Source: JBPOIS01 sp052034295
Lineage (GTDB): Bacteria > Pseudomonadota > Gammaproteobacteria > Pseudomonadales > Moraxellaceae
NCBI GenBank assembly: GCA_052034295.1
Contig: JBPOIS010000210.1
Location: forward strand, 1 to 17,261
Direction: 5' to 3'
Length of the DNA stretch: 17,261 bases
A program made the position numbers and the translations under genes. Below the pieces are notes generated by a model. The model worked only from the letters and a program-made list of their open reading frames with translations, had not been told where the DNA came from and did no database searches. Shown here in pieces: positions 10,388-17,258 of this stretch. The number at the start of each line of letters is the position of its first letter. Position 1 is the first letter of the stretch.

Positions 10388-11047
10388 ATGCAACTGGCCC
10401 TGTTTGATCTGGATCACACCCTGCTGGACCTGGATTCGGACCATGCCTGGGGGGAATTTCTGGTGCGCCATGGGTGGGTGGATGCCGACAGTCACCGCGC
10501 CAAAAACGACCAGTTTTATGCCGATTACCAGCGCGGCGAGCTGGATGCGGTGGCCTACAATGAATTTGTGCTGGAATTTCTGAGTCAGCAGACGCCCGAC
10601 CGGCTGGCCCAGTTGCACGCGCAGTTCATGGCCGAGGTGATCCGTCCGGCCATGCGGCCCCGGGGGTTCGAGGCGATTGCCCGTCACCGCGACGCCGGTC
10701 ACGAGCTGGTGGTGATCACCGCCACCAATGCGTTTGTCACCGCACCGATCGTGCGTGAGTTCGGTGTGCCCAGCCTGATTGCCACCCAGCCGGAAATGCA
10801 CCAGGGCCGCTACACCGGGCGGCTGGCCACGGAGCCGTGCTATCAGGCCGCCAAACTGCGCCTGCTGCACCTGTGGCTGGCCGGCCGGACGGTGACCGAG
10901 AGCTGGGGTTATTCGGATTCCTTCAATGACCTGCCGCTGCTGGATTGGGTCACCCACCCGGTCACGGTGTGCGCCGATCGCCGCCTGCAGGCGGTGGCAC
11001 TGGACCGGCACTGGCCACTGGAAGACTGGCGCATTCAGGCCCCGTGA
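10388..11047 (+). CDS. HAD-IB phosphatase, candidate histidinol-phosphatase
   Basis: A SerB-like HAD-IB hydrolase of 219 residues. Motif I is FDLDHTLLD with D7 (nucleophile) and D9; motif II is VVITAT (T111); motif III Lys is K156 in QAAKLRLL; motif IV is GYSDSFNDLPLL with D177 and D181. A helical cap lies between motifs I and II. Gene order HAD-rppH-ptsP matches what I recall from Pseudomonas aeruginosa, where PA0335 next to rppH has been reported as a histidinol phosphate phosphatase. If orthologous, this gene would do the penultimate step of histidine synthesis; family membership alone only supports a phosphatase for a small phosphomonoester. The ATG follows CCGAAGGCG. Its last 86 bases overlap the LysR gene on the other strand. 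Confidence 0.85.
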   Translation: MQLALFDLDHTLLDLDSDHAWGEFLVRHGWVDADSHRAKNDQFYADYQRGELDAVAYNEFVLEFLSQQTPDRLAQLHAQFMAEVIRPAMRPRGFEAIARHRDAGHELVVITATNAFVTAPIVREFGVPSLIATQPEMHQGRYTGRLATEPCYQAAKLRLLHLWLAGRTVTESWGYSDSFNDLPLLDWVTHPVTVCADRRLQAVALDRHWPLEDWRIQAP

Positions 11048-11921
11048 CCGCCCAGTGACGGCGCAGCGCTGCGGCCGCGCGTGACAGGGTGCGCTGCGGG
11101 TGCCAGACCATGCCCAGTTGCCGTTGCAGGCTCAGGCCAGCCACCTGCAACACCTGCAGTTCCGGCTGCTGGATCAGCGTGCGCGGCAGCACCGACCAGC
11201 CCGCGCCGATGCCCACCAGCATGCGGATGGCGTCCAGCGCGTTGGTGTTCATGTTGGCATGCGGGTGCAGGCCCGCTTCGGCAAAGGCCTGCAGGGTCAA
11301 CTGACTGGTGTAGGTGTGGGCATCCGGCAGCAGGGCAGGGTAAGCCAGCAAGTCCGCCAGTTGCAGCGGCCCGCGCTGCGCCAGCGGGTGAAACGGCGCA
11401 CACACCGGGTCCAGCGGATCGTCCCACAGCGGCTGATAGCTCAGCCGGGGGTCACGCTGCAGCGGCAGGGTCAAAAACGCCAGCTCCAGCCGCCCGGTCC
11501 GCACCGCCTGATGCGCCGCCTCTGAATCGACAAAATGTACGTCCAGCTCCACCTGCGGATGCTGCTGCACAAACGCGCGCAGCACGTCTGGCAGGTGGTG
11601 CAGGCCAATGTGGTGGCTGGTGCCGATCGACAGCGTCCCGGCCACCTCGGCGCGGGCATGGCTGAGCTGGCGCTGGACTTCGGCCAGTTCCTGACGCCAG
11701 CGGCGGCCTTCCTGGGCCAGCAGGTGCGCGGCAGGGGTGGGCTGCAGGTGCCGTCCCACCAGATCAAACAGCCGTACCCCCAGCGCGGCTTCGATGCCGT
11801 GCAGGCGCTTGCTGATGGCGGGCTGGGTCAGGTGCAGGCGTTCCGCCGCCGCCGACACCGAGCCGCACTCGATCACGGTCAGCAGCGTGTCAATCTGGGC
11901 AAAACTCAGCGGTGGCAGCAT
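10962..11921 (-). CDS. LysR-family transcriptional regulator divergent from leuC
   Basis: 319 residues. The N-terminal winged helix-turn-helix is clear (about 5-64: FAQIDTLLTVIECGSVSAAA, then RLHLTQPAISKRLHGIEAAL). An effector-binding domain follows from about 90 (GTLSIGTSHHIGLHHLPDVL onward). The gene reads away from leuC across a 156 bp AT-rich region, the classic LysR layout in which the regulator controls the divergent target and itself. An equivalent regulator beside leuC occurs, as I recall, in Pseudomonas. The effector is not known from sequence; a leucine-pathway intermediate such as isopropylmalate is a reasonable guess. The last 28 codons overlap the HAD-IB gene and encode a Pro/Ala-rich tail that is probably dispensable. 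The start has no strong ribosome binding site. Confidence 0.9.
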   Translation of the reverse strand: MLPPLSFAQIDTLLTVIECGSVSAAAERLHLTQPAISKRLHGIEAALGVRLFDLVGRHLQPTPAAHLLAQEGRRWRQELAEVQRQLSHARAEVAGTLSIGTSHHIGLHHLPDVLRAFVQQHPQVELDVHFVDSEAAHQAVRTGRLELAFLTLPLQRDPRLSYQPLWDDPLDPVCAPFHPLAQRGPLQLADLLAYPALLPDAHTYTSQLTLQAFAEAGLHPHANMNTNALDAIRMLVGIGAGWSVLPRTLIQQPELQVLQVAGLSLQRQLGMVWHPQRTLSRAAAALRRHWAVTGPECASLPVASAGPVPPPAGGDRRTP

Positions 11922-11948
11922 GGCAGGGCCGTCATGACTGGGATGTAT

Positions 11949-11964
11949 TCCATGCTTTCATGGA
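11949..11964. repeat. Inverted repeat TCCATG-CTTT-CATGGA upstream of the LysR gene
   Basis: Perfect 6 bp arms around a 4-base spacer, about 28 bases upstream of the LysR start codon and within the LysR/leuC divergent region. It could be an operator half of LysR autoregulation or a small leader hairpin. It is short, so chance is possible. Confidence 0.35.
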
Positions 11965-11979
11965 TTATGCAAAAAATCA

Positions 11980-11997
11980 TTCATTATTTTTATTGAA
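11980..11997. promoter_or_regulatory. Candidate LysR-type binding site in the LysR/leuC region
   Basis: TTCATTATTTTTATTGAA has imperfect dyad symmetry (outer arms TTCA/TGAA plus inner TA/TA) and contains the T-N11-A spacing of LysR-type boxes. It sits just upstream of the proposed leuC -10 and overlaps its -35, a usual place for LysR activator contact. The region is very AT-rich, which weakens the statistical case. Confidence 0.4.
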
Positions 11998-12012
11998 AAA
12001 AGCCGCTACACT
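11984..12012 (+). promoter_or_regulatory. Candidate leuC promoter
   Basis: TACACT at 12007-12012 as -10 (4 of 6) with TTATTT at 11984-11989 as a weak -35 (17 bp spacing). The start would be near 12019, about 59 bases before the leuC GTG. The weak -35 overlapping a possible LysR box fits an activated promoter. Confidence 0.4.
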
Positions 12013-12077
12013 GGACCCCATGATGTTTTTTCGGGCCTGTCCCTGCGCCGGCCCTGAGCGATGGAGGAGTGTGTGCC

Positions 12078-13496
12078 GTGACTGCCAAGACCCTGTATGA
12101 CAAGCTGTGGGATGATCATCTGGTCAAACAGCGCGACGATGGTTCGTCGCTGATTTACATTGACCGGCACCTGCTGCATGAAGTCACCAGTCCGCAGGCC
12201 TTTGAAGGGCTGCAACTGGCCGGGCGCCAGCCGTGGCGGCTGTCGGCCAACGTGGCCACCCCGGACCACAACGTGCCCACCAGCAAGGCCGAGCGCTCGC
12301 AGGGCATCGCCGGGATCGAGGACGACACCTCGCGCATCCAGGTGCAGACGCTGGATGACAACTGCAAGACCTTTGGCATCACCGAATTTGACATCAATGA
12401 CATCCGTCAGGGCATCGTCCATGTGGTCGGGCCGGAACAGGGGCTGGTGCTGCCGGGCATGACCGTGGTCTGCGGCGATTCGCACACCGCCACGCATGGC
12501 GCGCTGGGCTGTCTGGCCCATGGCATCGGCACCTCCGAAGTCGAGCACGTGCTGGCCACCCAGTGTCTGGTGCAAAAAAAATCCAGAAACATGCTGGTGC
12601 GCGTGGACGGCCAGCTCGGTGCGGGCGTCACCCCCAAGGATGTGGTGCTGGCCATCATCGGCAAAATCGGCACCGCAGGCGGCACCGGCTATGCGATTGA
12701 GTTTGGCGGGCAGGTGTTCCGCGACATGAGCATGGAAGGGCGCATGACCGTCTGCAACATGGCGATTGAGGCCGGGGCGCGGGTCGGCATGGTCGCCGTC
12801 GATGAAAAAACCATCGCCTACGTGCAGGGCCGTCCCTATGCCCCGACCGGCGACCAGTGGGCGCAGGCTGTGGCCTACTGGCAAACCCTGCACAGCGATG
12901 AAGGCGCAGCGTTTGATGCCGTGGTGACGCTCAACGGTGCCGACATCGAACCGCAGGTGTCGTGGGGCACTTCTCCGGAGATGGTGGTGGCGATCAGCCA
13001 GCCGGTGCCAGTGCCGGCGCAGGCACGCGATGACGTGCAGCGCGACAGCTGGCAGCGTGCCTACCAGTACATGGGCCTCACTGCGGGCCAGCCGCTGGCC
13101 GACATCCGGCTGGATCGGGTGTTCATCGGCTCCTTCACCAATTCCCGCATCGAAGACCTGCGTGACGCTGCTGCCGTGATCAAGGGCCGCAAGGTTGCCG
13201 CCAGCCTGAAACAGGCCATGGTGGTGCCGGGATCGGGCCTGGTGAAACAGCAGGCCGAAGCCGAAGGGCTGGACCGGATTTTCACCGAAGCCGGATTTGA
13301 GTGGCGCGAGCCGGGTTGCTCGATGTGTCTGGCCATGAATGCCGACAAACTGCAGCCGGGCGAGCACTGCGCCTCGACCTCGAACCGCAACTTTGAAGGC
13401 CGTCAGGGCAATGGCGGCCGCACCCACCTGGTCAGTCCGGCCATGGCGGCAGCGGCGGCGATTGCCGGGCATTTTGTGGATGTGCGCCACTTCTGA
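12078..13496 (+). CDS. leuC: 3-isopropylmalate dehydratase large subunit LeuC, with an atypical cluster-ligand position
   Basis: With LeuD it isomerises 2-isopropylmalate to 3-isopropylmalate in leucine synthesis; an aconitase-fold [4Fe-4S] enzyme in the cytoplasm. 472 residues (E. coli 466). The GTG at 12078 is chosen because a strong GGAGGAG (12063-12069) sits 8 bases upstream and the product begins MTAKTLYDKLW like the family; a GTG at 12069 is too close to it. Seen: VTSPQAFEGL, DHNVPT, VCGDSHTATHG (from 131), GTSEVEHVLATQ, and CSMC with C414 and C417, the second and third cluster ligands. The motif normally read as IGSCTNSR is IGSFTNSR here, with F353 (TTC at 13134-13136) at the position of E. 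coli C347. The rest of the protein is intact. A run of eight A lies at 12574-12581. It is first in the leu cluster, 10 bases before the PEBP gene. Confidence 0.95.
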   Translation: MTAKTLYDKLWDDHLVKQRDDGSSLIYIDRHLLHEVTSPQAFEGLQLAGRQPWRLSANVATPDHNVPTSKAERSQGIAGIEDDTSRIQVQTLDDNCKTFGITEFDINDIRQGIVHVVGPEQGLVLPGMTVVCGDSHTATHGALGCLAHGIGTSEVEHVLATQCLVQKKSRNMLVRVDGQLGAGVTPKDVVLAIIGKIGTAGGTGYAIEFGGQVFRDMSMEGRMTVCNMAIEAGARVGMVAVDEKTIAYVQGRPYAPTGDQWAQAVAYWQTLHSDEGAAFDAVVTLNGADIEPQVSWGTSPEMVVAISQPVPVPAQARDDVQRDSWQRAYQYMGLTAGQPLADIRLDRVFIGSFTNSRIEDLRDAAAVIKGRKVAASLKQAMVVPGSGLVKQQAEAEGLDRIFTEAGFEWREPGCSMCLAMNADKLQPGEHCASTSNRNFEGRQGNGGRTHLVSPAMAAAAAIAGHFVDVRHF

Positions 13497-13506
13497 GGAA
13501 AACACC

Positions 13507-14109
13507 ATGCAAACACGGTTTAAGTACAGTCTGGGCCTGCTGGCCCTTAGCGCTGCCCTGGGCGTACAGGCGGCCCCGCTGGCTTTTTCGCTGTCGGTGG
13601 CACAGCCTGCACCCAAGGCCACAGCGGGCAAAATGACCCTGAGCAGCCCGGATTTTGCCGCCAATGGCGTGCTGAAATCCGCGCAGGTGGCCAATGGCTT
13701 TGGCTGTCAGGGCCAGAACATCAGCCCGGCGCTGAACTGGAGCCATGTGCCCAAGGGCACCCAGAGTCTGGTGCTGACGATGTATGACCCGGATGCCCCG
13801 ACCGGCAGCGGCTTCTGGCACTGGAACGTCTACAACCTGCCCGCCGACAGCAGCGGCCTGCCCGCTGGCGCTGGCCAGGGCAAGGGCCTGCCCGAGGGGG
13901 CGGTACAGCTCAACCACGATGGCGGGGCCAGTGGCTATGTGGGGGCCTGTCCGCCGGTGGGGGATCGCCCGCACCGCTACATTTTTACCCTGTATGCACT
14001 GCGGGAAAAGCTGGACCTGCCCGCGGGAGCCAGCCCGGCCTATCTGGGCTTCAATCTGAATGGCAAGGTGCTGGCCAAAGCCCAGCTGACTGGCCGCTAC
14101 GGGCGCTGA
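13507..14109 (+). CDS. Periplasmic PEBP-family (YbhB/YbcL-like) protein
   Basis: Phosphatidylethanolamine-binding-protein family, 200 residues. A Sec signal peptide is visible: basic start MQTRFK, hydrophobic core LGLLALSAALG, and a likely cut after VQA at residue 22. Family motifs follow: FGCQGQNISPALNW (65-78), DPDAPTGSGFWHWNVYNLP (94-112) and GYVGACPPVGDRPHRYIF (143-160). These line the small anion-binding pocket of the fold. The role of bacterial members is not settled. The start is 10 bases after the leuC stop, with AGGAA overlapping that stop, so it is probably cotranscribed with leuC. Nothing in the fold suggests a part in leucine synthesis. The frame is also open upstream into leuC, but the signal peptide and ribosome binding site fix the start. 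Confidence 0.9.
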   Translation: MQTRFKYSLGLLALSAALGVQAAPLAFSLSVAQPAPKATAGKMTLSSPDFAANGVLKSAQVANGFGCQGQNISPALNWSHVPKGTQSLVLTMYDPDAPTGSGFWHWNVYNLPADSSGLPAGAGQGKGLPEGAVQLNHDGGASGYVGACPPVGDRPHRYIFTLYALREKLDLPAGASPAYLGFNLNGKVLAKAQLTGRYGR

Positions 14110-14149
14110 GCCGGCTGCCGCCATGTGCACCACAGGGGGGGCATGATTG

Positions 14150-14809
14150 ATGGGCGAGTCCGTGCTGTACCTGGGCAACCAGCGCTATTCCTCATGGTCG
14201 CTGCGGCCCTGGCTGGTGGCGCGCAAAGCCGGGGTGCCTTTTGTCACACGGGTGGTGAGCCTGCGTGACCCGGCCCACGAGGTGTTTTTTCAGACCGTGT
14301 CGCCTTCAGGGCGGGTGCCGCTGTGGGTGACCGAAACAGGCCTGAACATCTGGGACTCACTGGCGATTGCCGAGTGGCTGGCTGAGCAGTGTCCGCGCCT
14401 GTGGCCCGCAGATCCCGAAGCCCGTGCCGTGGCCCGTGCGGTCAGTGCCGAGATGCACAGCGGCTTCGTGGCGCTGCGCACCCAGTGCCCGATGAACCTG
14501 GGCCGACTGGGCCGGTGCCTGCAGGTGACGCCGCAGCCGGACACCGCCCGTGACCTGGACCGGATTGCCACGATCTGGCGCGACTGTCGCGAGCGCTTTG
14601 GCCAGTCGGGACCCTGGCTGTTTGGCGATTTTTGCATTGCCGATGCGATGTTTGCCCCCGTGGTGCTGCGCTGGGTGATTTACGGCCTGCCGCGCAGCGC
14701 TGCGGTGGAGGACTACGTGCAGCACTGGCTGGCCGATATTGATTTGCAGGACTGGATTGCGGCCGCACAGGCCGAAACCGAAACCATTGACCGTTTTGAA
14801 CAGGAGTAA
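14150..14809 (+). CDS. Glutathione S-transferase family protein
   Basis: 219 residues, cytoplasmic. The N-terminal thioredoxin-like domain (about 4-82) has the YSSWSLRPWL segment (13-22), where Ser14 or Ser15 would be the glutathione-activating residue; the cis-proline motif SGRVPLWV with P58; and the glutathione-contact motif WDSLAIAEWLAE (68-79). The all-helical C-terminal domain (about 88-205) has the FGDFCIADAMFAPV folding motif (158-171). The ATG at 14150 follows a run of seven G with an 8-base spacer; a TTG three bases earlier is in frame. The gene sits 40 bases after the PEBP gene and 3 bases before leuD, whose ribosome binding site lies at its 3' end, so it is embedded in the leu transcript. 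The substrate is unknown. Confidence 0.88.
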   Translation: MGESVLYLGNQRYSSWSLRPWLVARKAGVPFVTRVVSLRDPAHEVFFQTVSPSGRVPLWVTETGLNIWDSLAIAEWLAEQCPRLWPADPEARAVARAVSAEMHSGFVALRTQCPMNLGRLGRCLQVTPQPDTARDLDRIATIWRDCRERFGQSGPWLFGDFCIADAMFAPVVLRWVIYGLPRSAAVEDYVQHWLADIDLQDWIAAAQAETETIDRFEQE

Positions 14810-14812
14810 GCC

Positions 14813-15457
14813 ATGAAACCGTACACCCAGCAGACCGGGCTGGTCCTGCCGCTGGACCGGGCCAATGTGGACACCGACCAGATCATCCCCAAGCAGTTTT
14901 TGAAATCGATCAAGCGCACCGGCTTTGGCCAGAACCTGTTTGATGAATGGCGCTATCTGGACGAGGGCTACCCCGGTCAGGACTGCAGCACCCGGCCCCT
15001 GAACCCGGATTTCGTGCTCAACCAGCCGCAGTATCAGGGCAGCACCATCCTGCTGGCCCGGGAAAACTTCGGCTGCGGCTCCTCGCGTGAACATGCCCCC
15101 TGGGCGCTGGAGGAATACGGCTTCCGCACCGTGATTGCGCCGAGTTTTGCCGATATTTTTTTCAACAACTGCTTCAAGAACGGCATGCTGCCGGTGGTGC
15201 TCAGCGCCGAACAGGTGGACGTGCTGTTTGCCGAGGCGGCGGCCACGCCCGGCTACACCCTGACCATTGATCTGGCCAGCCAGCGGGTGATCCGCCCGAA
15301 TGGCGAAGCATTTGGGTTTGAAGTCGATGCCTTCCGCAAGCATTGTCTGCTCAATGGTCTGGATGACATCGGCCTGACCCTGCAGGATCAGGCGGCGATC
15401 CGGGACTTTGAGGCCCGGGCCAGTCAGGCGCGTCCGTGGGTGTTTGCCGGGTTGTAA
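14813..15457 (+). CDS. leuD: 3-isopropylmalate dehydratase small subunit LeuD
   Basis: Small subunit of isopropylmalate isomerase, which carries the swivel domain that closes the active site formed with LeuC. 214 residues, about a dozen more than E. coli LeuD. Motifs seen: NVDTDQIIPKQFLKSI (18-33), RENFGCGSSREHAPW (83-97) and SFADIFFNNCFKNGMLP (111-127). The ribosome binding site CAGGAG is inside the last codons of the GST gene and only 3 bases separate the stop from this ATG, so translation is probably coupled to it. LeuC is encoded 1.3 kb upstream instead of immediately before LeuD. Confidence 0.96.
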   Translation: MKPYTQQTGLVLPLDRANVDTDQIIPKQFLKSIKRTGFGQNLFDEWRYLDEGYPGQDCSTRPLNPDFVLNQPQYQGSTILLARENFGCGSSREHAPWALEEYGFRTVIAPSFADIFFNNCFKNGMLPVVLSAEQVDVLFAEAAATPGYTLTIDLASQRVIRPNGEAFGFEVDAFRKHCLLNGLDDIGLTLQDQAAIRDFEARASQARPWVFAGL

Positions 15458-15472
15458 TCCGGGGTGCGGCAG

Positions 15473-15500
15473 TTGGGTTTTGGCTTGAATGGCGTATACT
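15473..15500 (+). promoter_or_regulatory. Candidate promoter before the lipoprotein gene
   Basis: TTGGGT (15473-15478), a 16 bp spacer and TATACT (15495-15500, 5 of 6). A start near 15507 would give a leader of about 19-37 nt depending on the start codon. It could drive the lipoprotein and leuB separately from leuC. Confidence 0.5.
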
Positions 15501-15543
15501 TGCGTCACTTCCCAGGACAAGCGCCGTGCGCGCGGGTGAACAC

Positions 15544-16128
15544 ATGCAACGTCTCGTTTCGCTGCTGATGGTGGTGACGCTGGCCGGGTGCCAGTCCGGC
15601 CCCGCACGGGTTCAGTCCAGTCCGGCCCACACGCCGCCAGTGGTCCAGGCAGCTCCGGCGCCGCAGCACCGTGCGCTGGCTGCCGCACCAACCCCGTCGG
15701 TCACCGTGGACTGTGAGGGCGGGGTGGGCTGCAATTTTTTGCGCGTGGATGGGGTGGAGGTGCCGCCGCTGGCCAGTCCGACGCCCGCCGCTGCGCTGCA
15801 TTATCAGGATCAGGGCAGGGAGCCGGTCAGCCTGCGCCGCCGGGTGACCCTGACCCCCGGCCTGCATGAGCTGAAGCTGGATTTCTATCCGCTGCAGCCA
15901 GACCGGGCCGAACAGTTCAAGCTGATCCACCGCTTCGAGTCGGGCCAGCCCTATCGGCTGCGCCAGTACTTCCAGCGGGTGGACCGCCGCTCGGCATCCG
16001 TGCTGGAGCAGGCCCAGCCTGACCCGCTGTGCATCGACCTGCTGCAGGGGGAACAGCTGGCGCGACGTTTTTGCCGACCCCACGATGCCCGCAGCGGCCT
16101 GGGCGAATTTGTGGAAAAAAAACCCTGA
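15544..16128 (+). CDS. Predicted lipoprotein of unknown function
   Basis: 194 residues from the ATG at 15544. A type II signal peptide is clear: MQR, hydrophobic LVSLLMVVTLAGC with C16 as the lipidated cysteine; residue +2 is Gln, which suggests the outer membrane. A Pro/Ala-rich linker (about 17-52) leads to a compact domain with C57, C63, C163 and C177, possibly two disulphides. The stretch RRRVTLTPGLHELKLDFYPL (98-117) resembles the 'G-x-H-x-L' strand pair of PEGA-like domains, a weak similarity. I do not recognise the family. A GTG at 15526 is an alternative start with a better ribosome binding site (AGGA, 8-base spacer) and would add six residues. It lies between leuD and leuB on the same strand. 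Confidence 0.8.
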   Translation: MQRLVSLLMVVTLAGCQSGPARVQSSPAHTPPVVQAAPAPQHRALAAAPTPSVTVDCEGGVGCNFLRVDGVEVPPLASPTPAAALHYQDQGREPVSLRRRVTLTPGLHELKLDFYPLQPDRAEQFKLIHRFESGQPYRLRQYFQRVDRRSASVLEQAQPDPLCIDLLQGEQLARRFCRPHDARSGLGEFVEKKP

Positions 16129-16145
16129 GCCGCTGACGGCTCAGG
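16115..16145 (-). terminator. Intrinsic-terminator-shaped hairpin facing the minus strand, before leuB
   Basis: A perfect 9 bp stem (CCTGAGCCG 16124-16132, loop CTGA, CGGCTCAGG 16137-16145) is flanked on its left by eight A (16115-16122). Read on the minus strand this is a GC-rich hairpin followed by eight T, a textbook terminator, but no minus-strand gene lies upstream. On the plus strand the hairpin lacks a U-tract and overlaps the lipoprotein stop codon, so it would not terminate well toward leuB. Confidence 0.6.
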
Positions 16146-16178
16146 CCAGATCTTGCACTCAACACAGGAATCCAACCC

Positions 16179-17258
16179 GTGTCCAAACACATTCTGATTC
16201 TGGCCGGTGACGGCATTGGCCCCGAAATCATGGCCGCAGCCGAGCAGGTGCTGGCGGTGGTCAATACAAAATTCAATCTGGACCTAACCTGGTCGCATGG
16301 CCTGCTGGGCGGCTGTGCCATTGATGCCCATGGTGTGCCCCTGCCCGATGAAACCCTGGCCGCCGCCCGGGCCGCCGACGCGGTGCTGCTGGGCGCGGTG
16401 GGCGGTCCGAAGTGGGACCAGATCGAGCGCAGCATCCGCCCCGAGCGCGGATTGCTGAAGATCCGCAGTGCGCTGAACCTGTTTGCCAACCTGCGTCCGG
16501 CCATCCTCTATCCGCAGCTGGCCGGTGCCTCCAGCCTCAGGCCCGAGATCGTCGCCGGTCTGGACATCCTGATCGTGCGCGAGCTGACCGGCGGGATTTA
16601 TTTTGGCCAGCCGCGCGGCATCCGTGAGCTTGAAAACGGTGAAAAACAGGGCTACAACACCGACGTGTACAGCCAGTCCGAGATCCGCCGCATTGCCCGG
16701 GTGGCCTTTGAAATGGCGCGTCTGCGCGGCCGCCGGGTCTGTTCGGTGGACAAGGCCAATGTGCTGGAGGTCACCGAGCTGTGGAAGCAGACCGTGACCG
16801 AGCTGCAGCAGGCCGAATATCCGGACATCGAGCTGTCGCACCTGTATGTGGACAACGCCGCCATGCAGCTGGTGCGTGCACCGAAGCAGTTTGATGTGCT
16901 GGTGACCGGCAACCTGTTTGGCGACATCCTGTCCGATGAAGCCGCCATGCTGACCGGTTCGATCGGCATGCTGCCCTCGGCGAGTCTGGATGAACACGGC
17001 AAGGGCATGTACGAGCCGTGCCATGGCAGCGCGCCGGACATCGCCGGGCAGGGCATTGCCAACCCACTGGCGACCATCCTGTCGGTGGCGATGATGCTGC
17101 GCTATACCTTCAAGCAGGAAGCCGCCGCCAAAGCCATCGAAACGGCGGTCGGGCAGGTGCTGGATCAGGGCCTGCGCACCGGCGACATCATGAGTGAAGG
17201 CATGACCCGCGTGGGCACAGCCGCCATGGGTGAGGCAGTGGTGAACGCGCTGGGGTGA
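16179..17258 (+). CDS. leuB: 3-isopropylmalate dehydrogenase LeuB
   Basis: Oxidises and decarboxylates 3-isopropylmalate with NAD to 2-oxoisocaproate, the step after LeuCD. 359 residues, a normal length, with the stop three bases before the window end. Seen: LAGDGIGPEI (8-17); substrate-binding arginines in RPERGLLKIRSALNLFANLR (87-106); Y141 in GGIYFGQPRG; K192 in VDKANVL; and the metal-binding aspartates D225 (VDNAAM), D249 and D253 (FGDILSDEA). The NAD-side segment HGSAPDIAGQGIANP follows. A GTG start is chosen: AGGAA lies 9 bases upstream and the product begins MSKHILILAGDGIG like the family. It is 50 bases after the lipoprotein gene, with a stem-loop in the gap. Confidence 0.97.
   Translation: MSKHILILAGDGIGPEIMAAAEQVLAVVNTKFNLDLTWSHGLLGGCAIDAHGVPLPDETLAAARAADAVLLGAVGGPKWDQIERSIRPERGLLKIRSALNLFANLRPAILYPQLAGASSLRPEIVAGLDILIVRELTGGIYFGQPRGIRELENGEKQGYNTDVYSQSEIRRIARVAFEMARLRGRRVCSVDKANVLEVTELWKQTVTELQQAEYPDIELSHLYVDNAAMQLVRAPKQFDVLVTGNLFGDILSDEAAMLTGSIGMLPSASLDEHGKGMYEPCHGSAPDIAGQGIANPLATILSVAMMLRYTFKQEAAAKAIETAVGQVLDQGLRTGDIMSEGMTRVGTAAMGEAVVNALG

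Noticed and set aside
12020..12100. Short frame starting ATGATG just after the proposed leuC start site, considered as a leucine attenuation leader peptide.
   Set aside because: It contains no Leu codons, overlaps the leuC start, and no terminator/antiterminator pair is visible.
13339..13506. Upstream extension of the PEBP frame into leuC.
   Set aside because: The signal peptide and the AGGAA site place the start at 13507; the upstream part is out-of-frame leuC sequence.
12006..13694. 562-codon minus-strand open frame opposite leuC.
   Set aside because: LeuC motifs fix the plus strand as coding. The frame is a codon-bias shadow that also runs through the intergenic gap.
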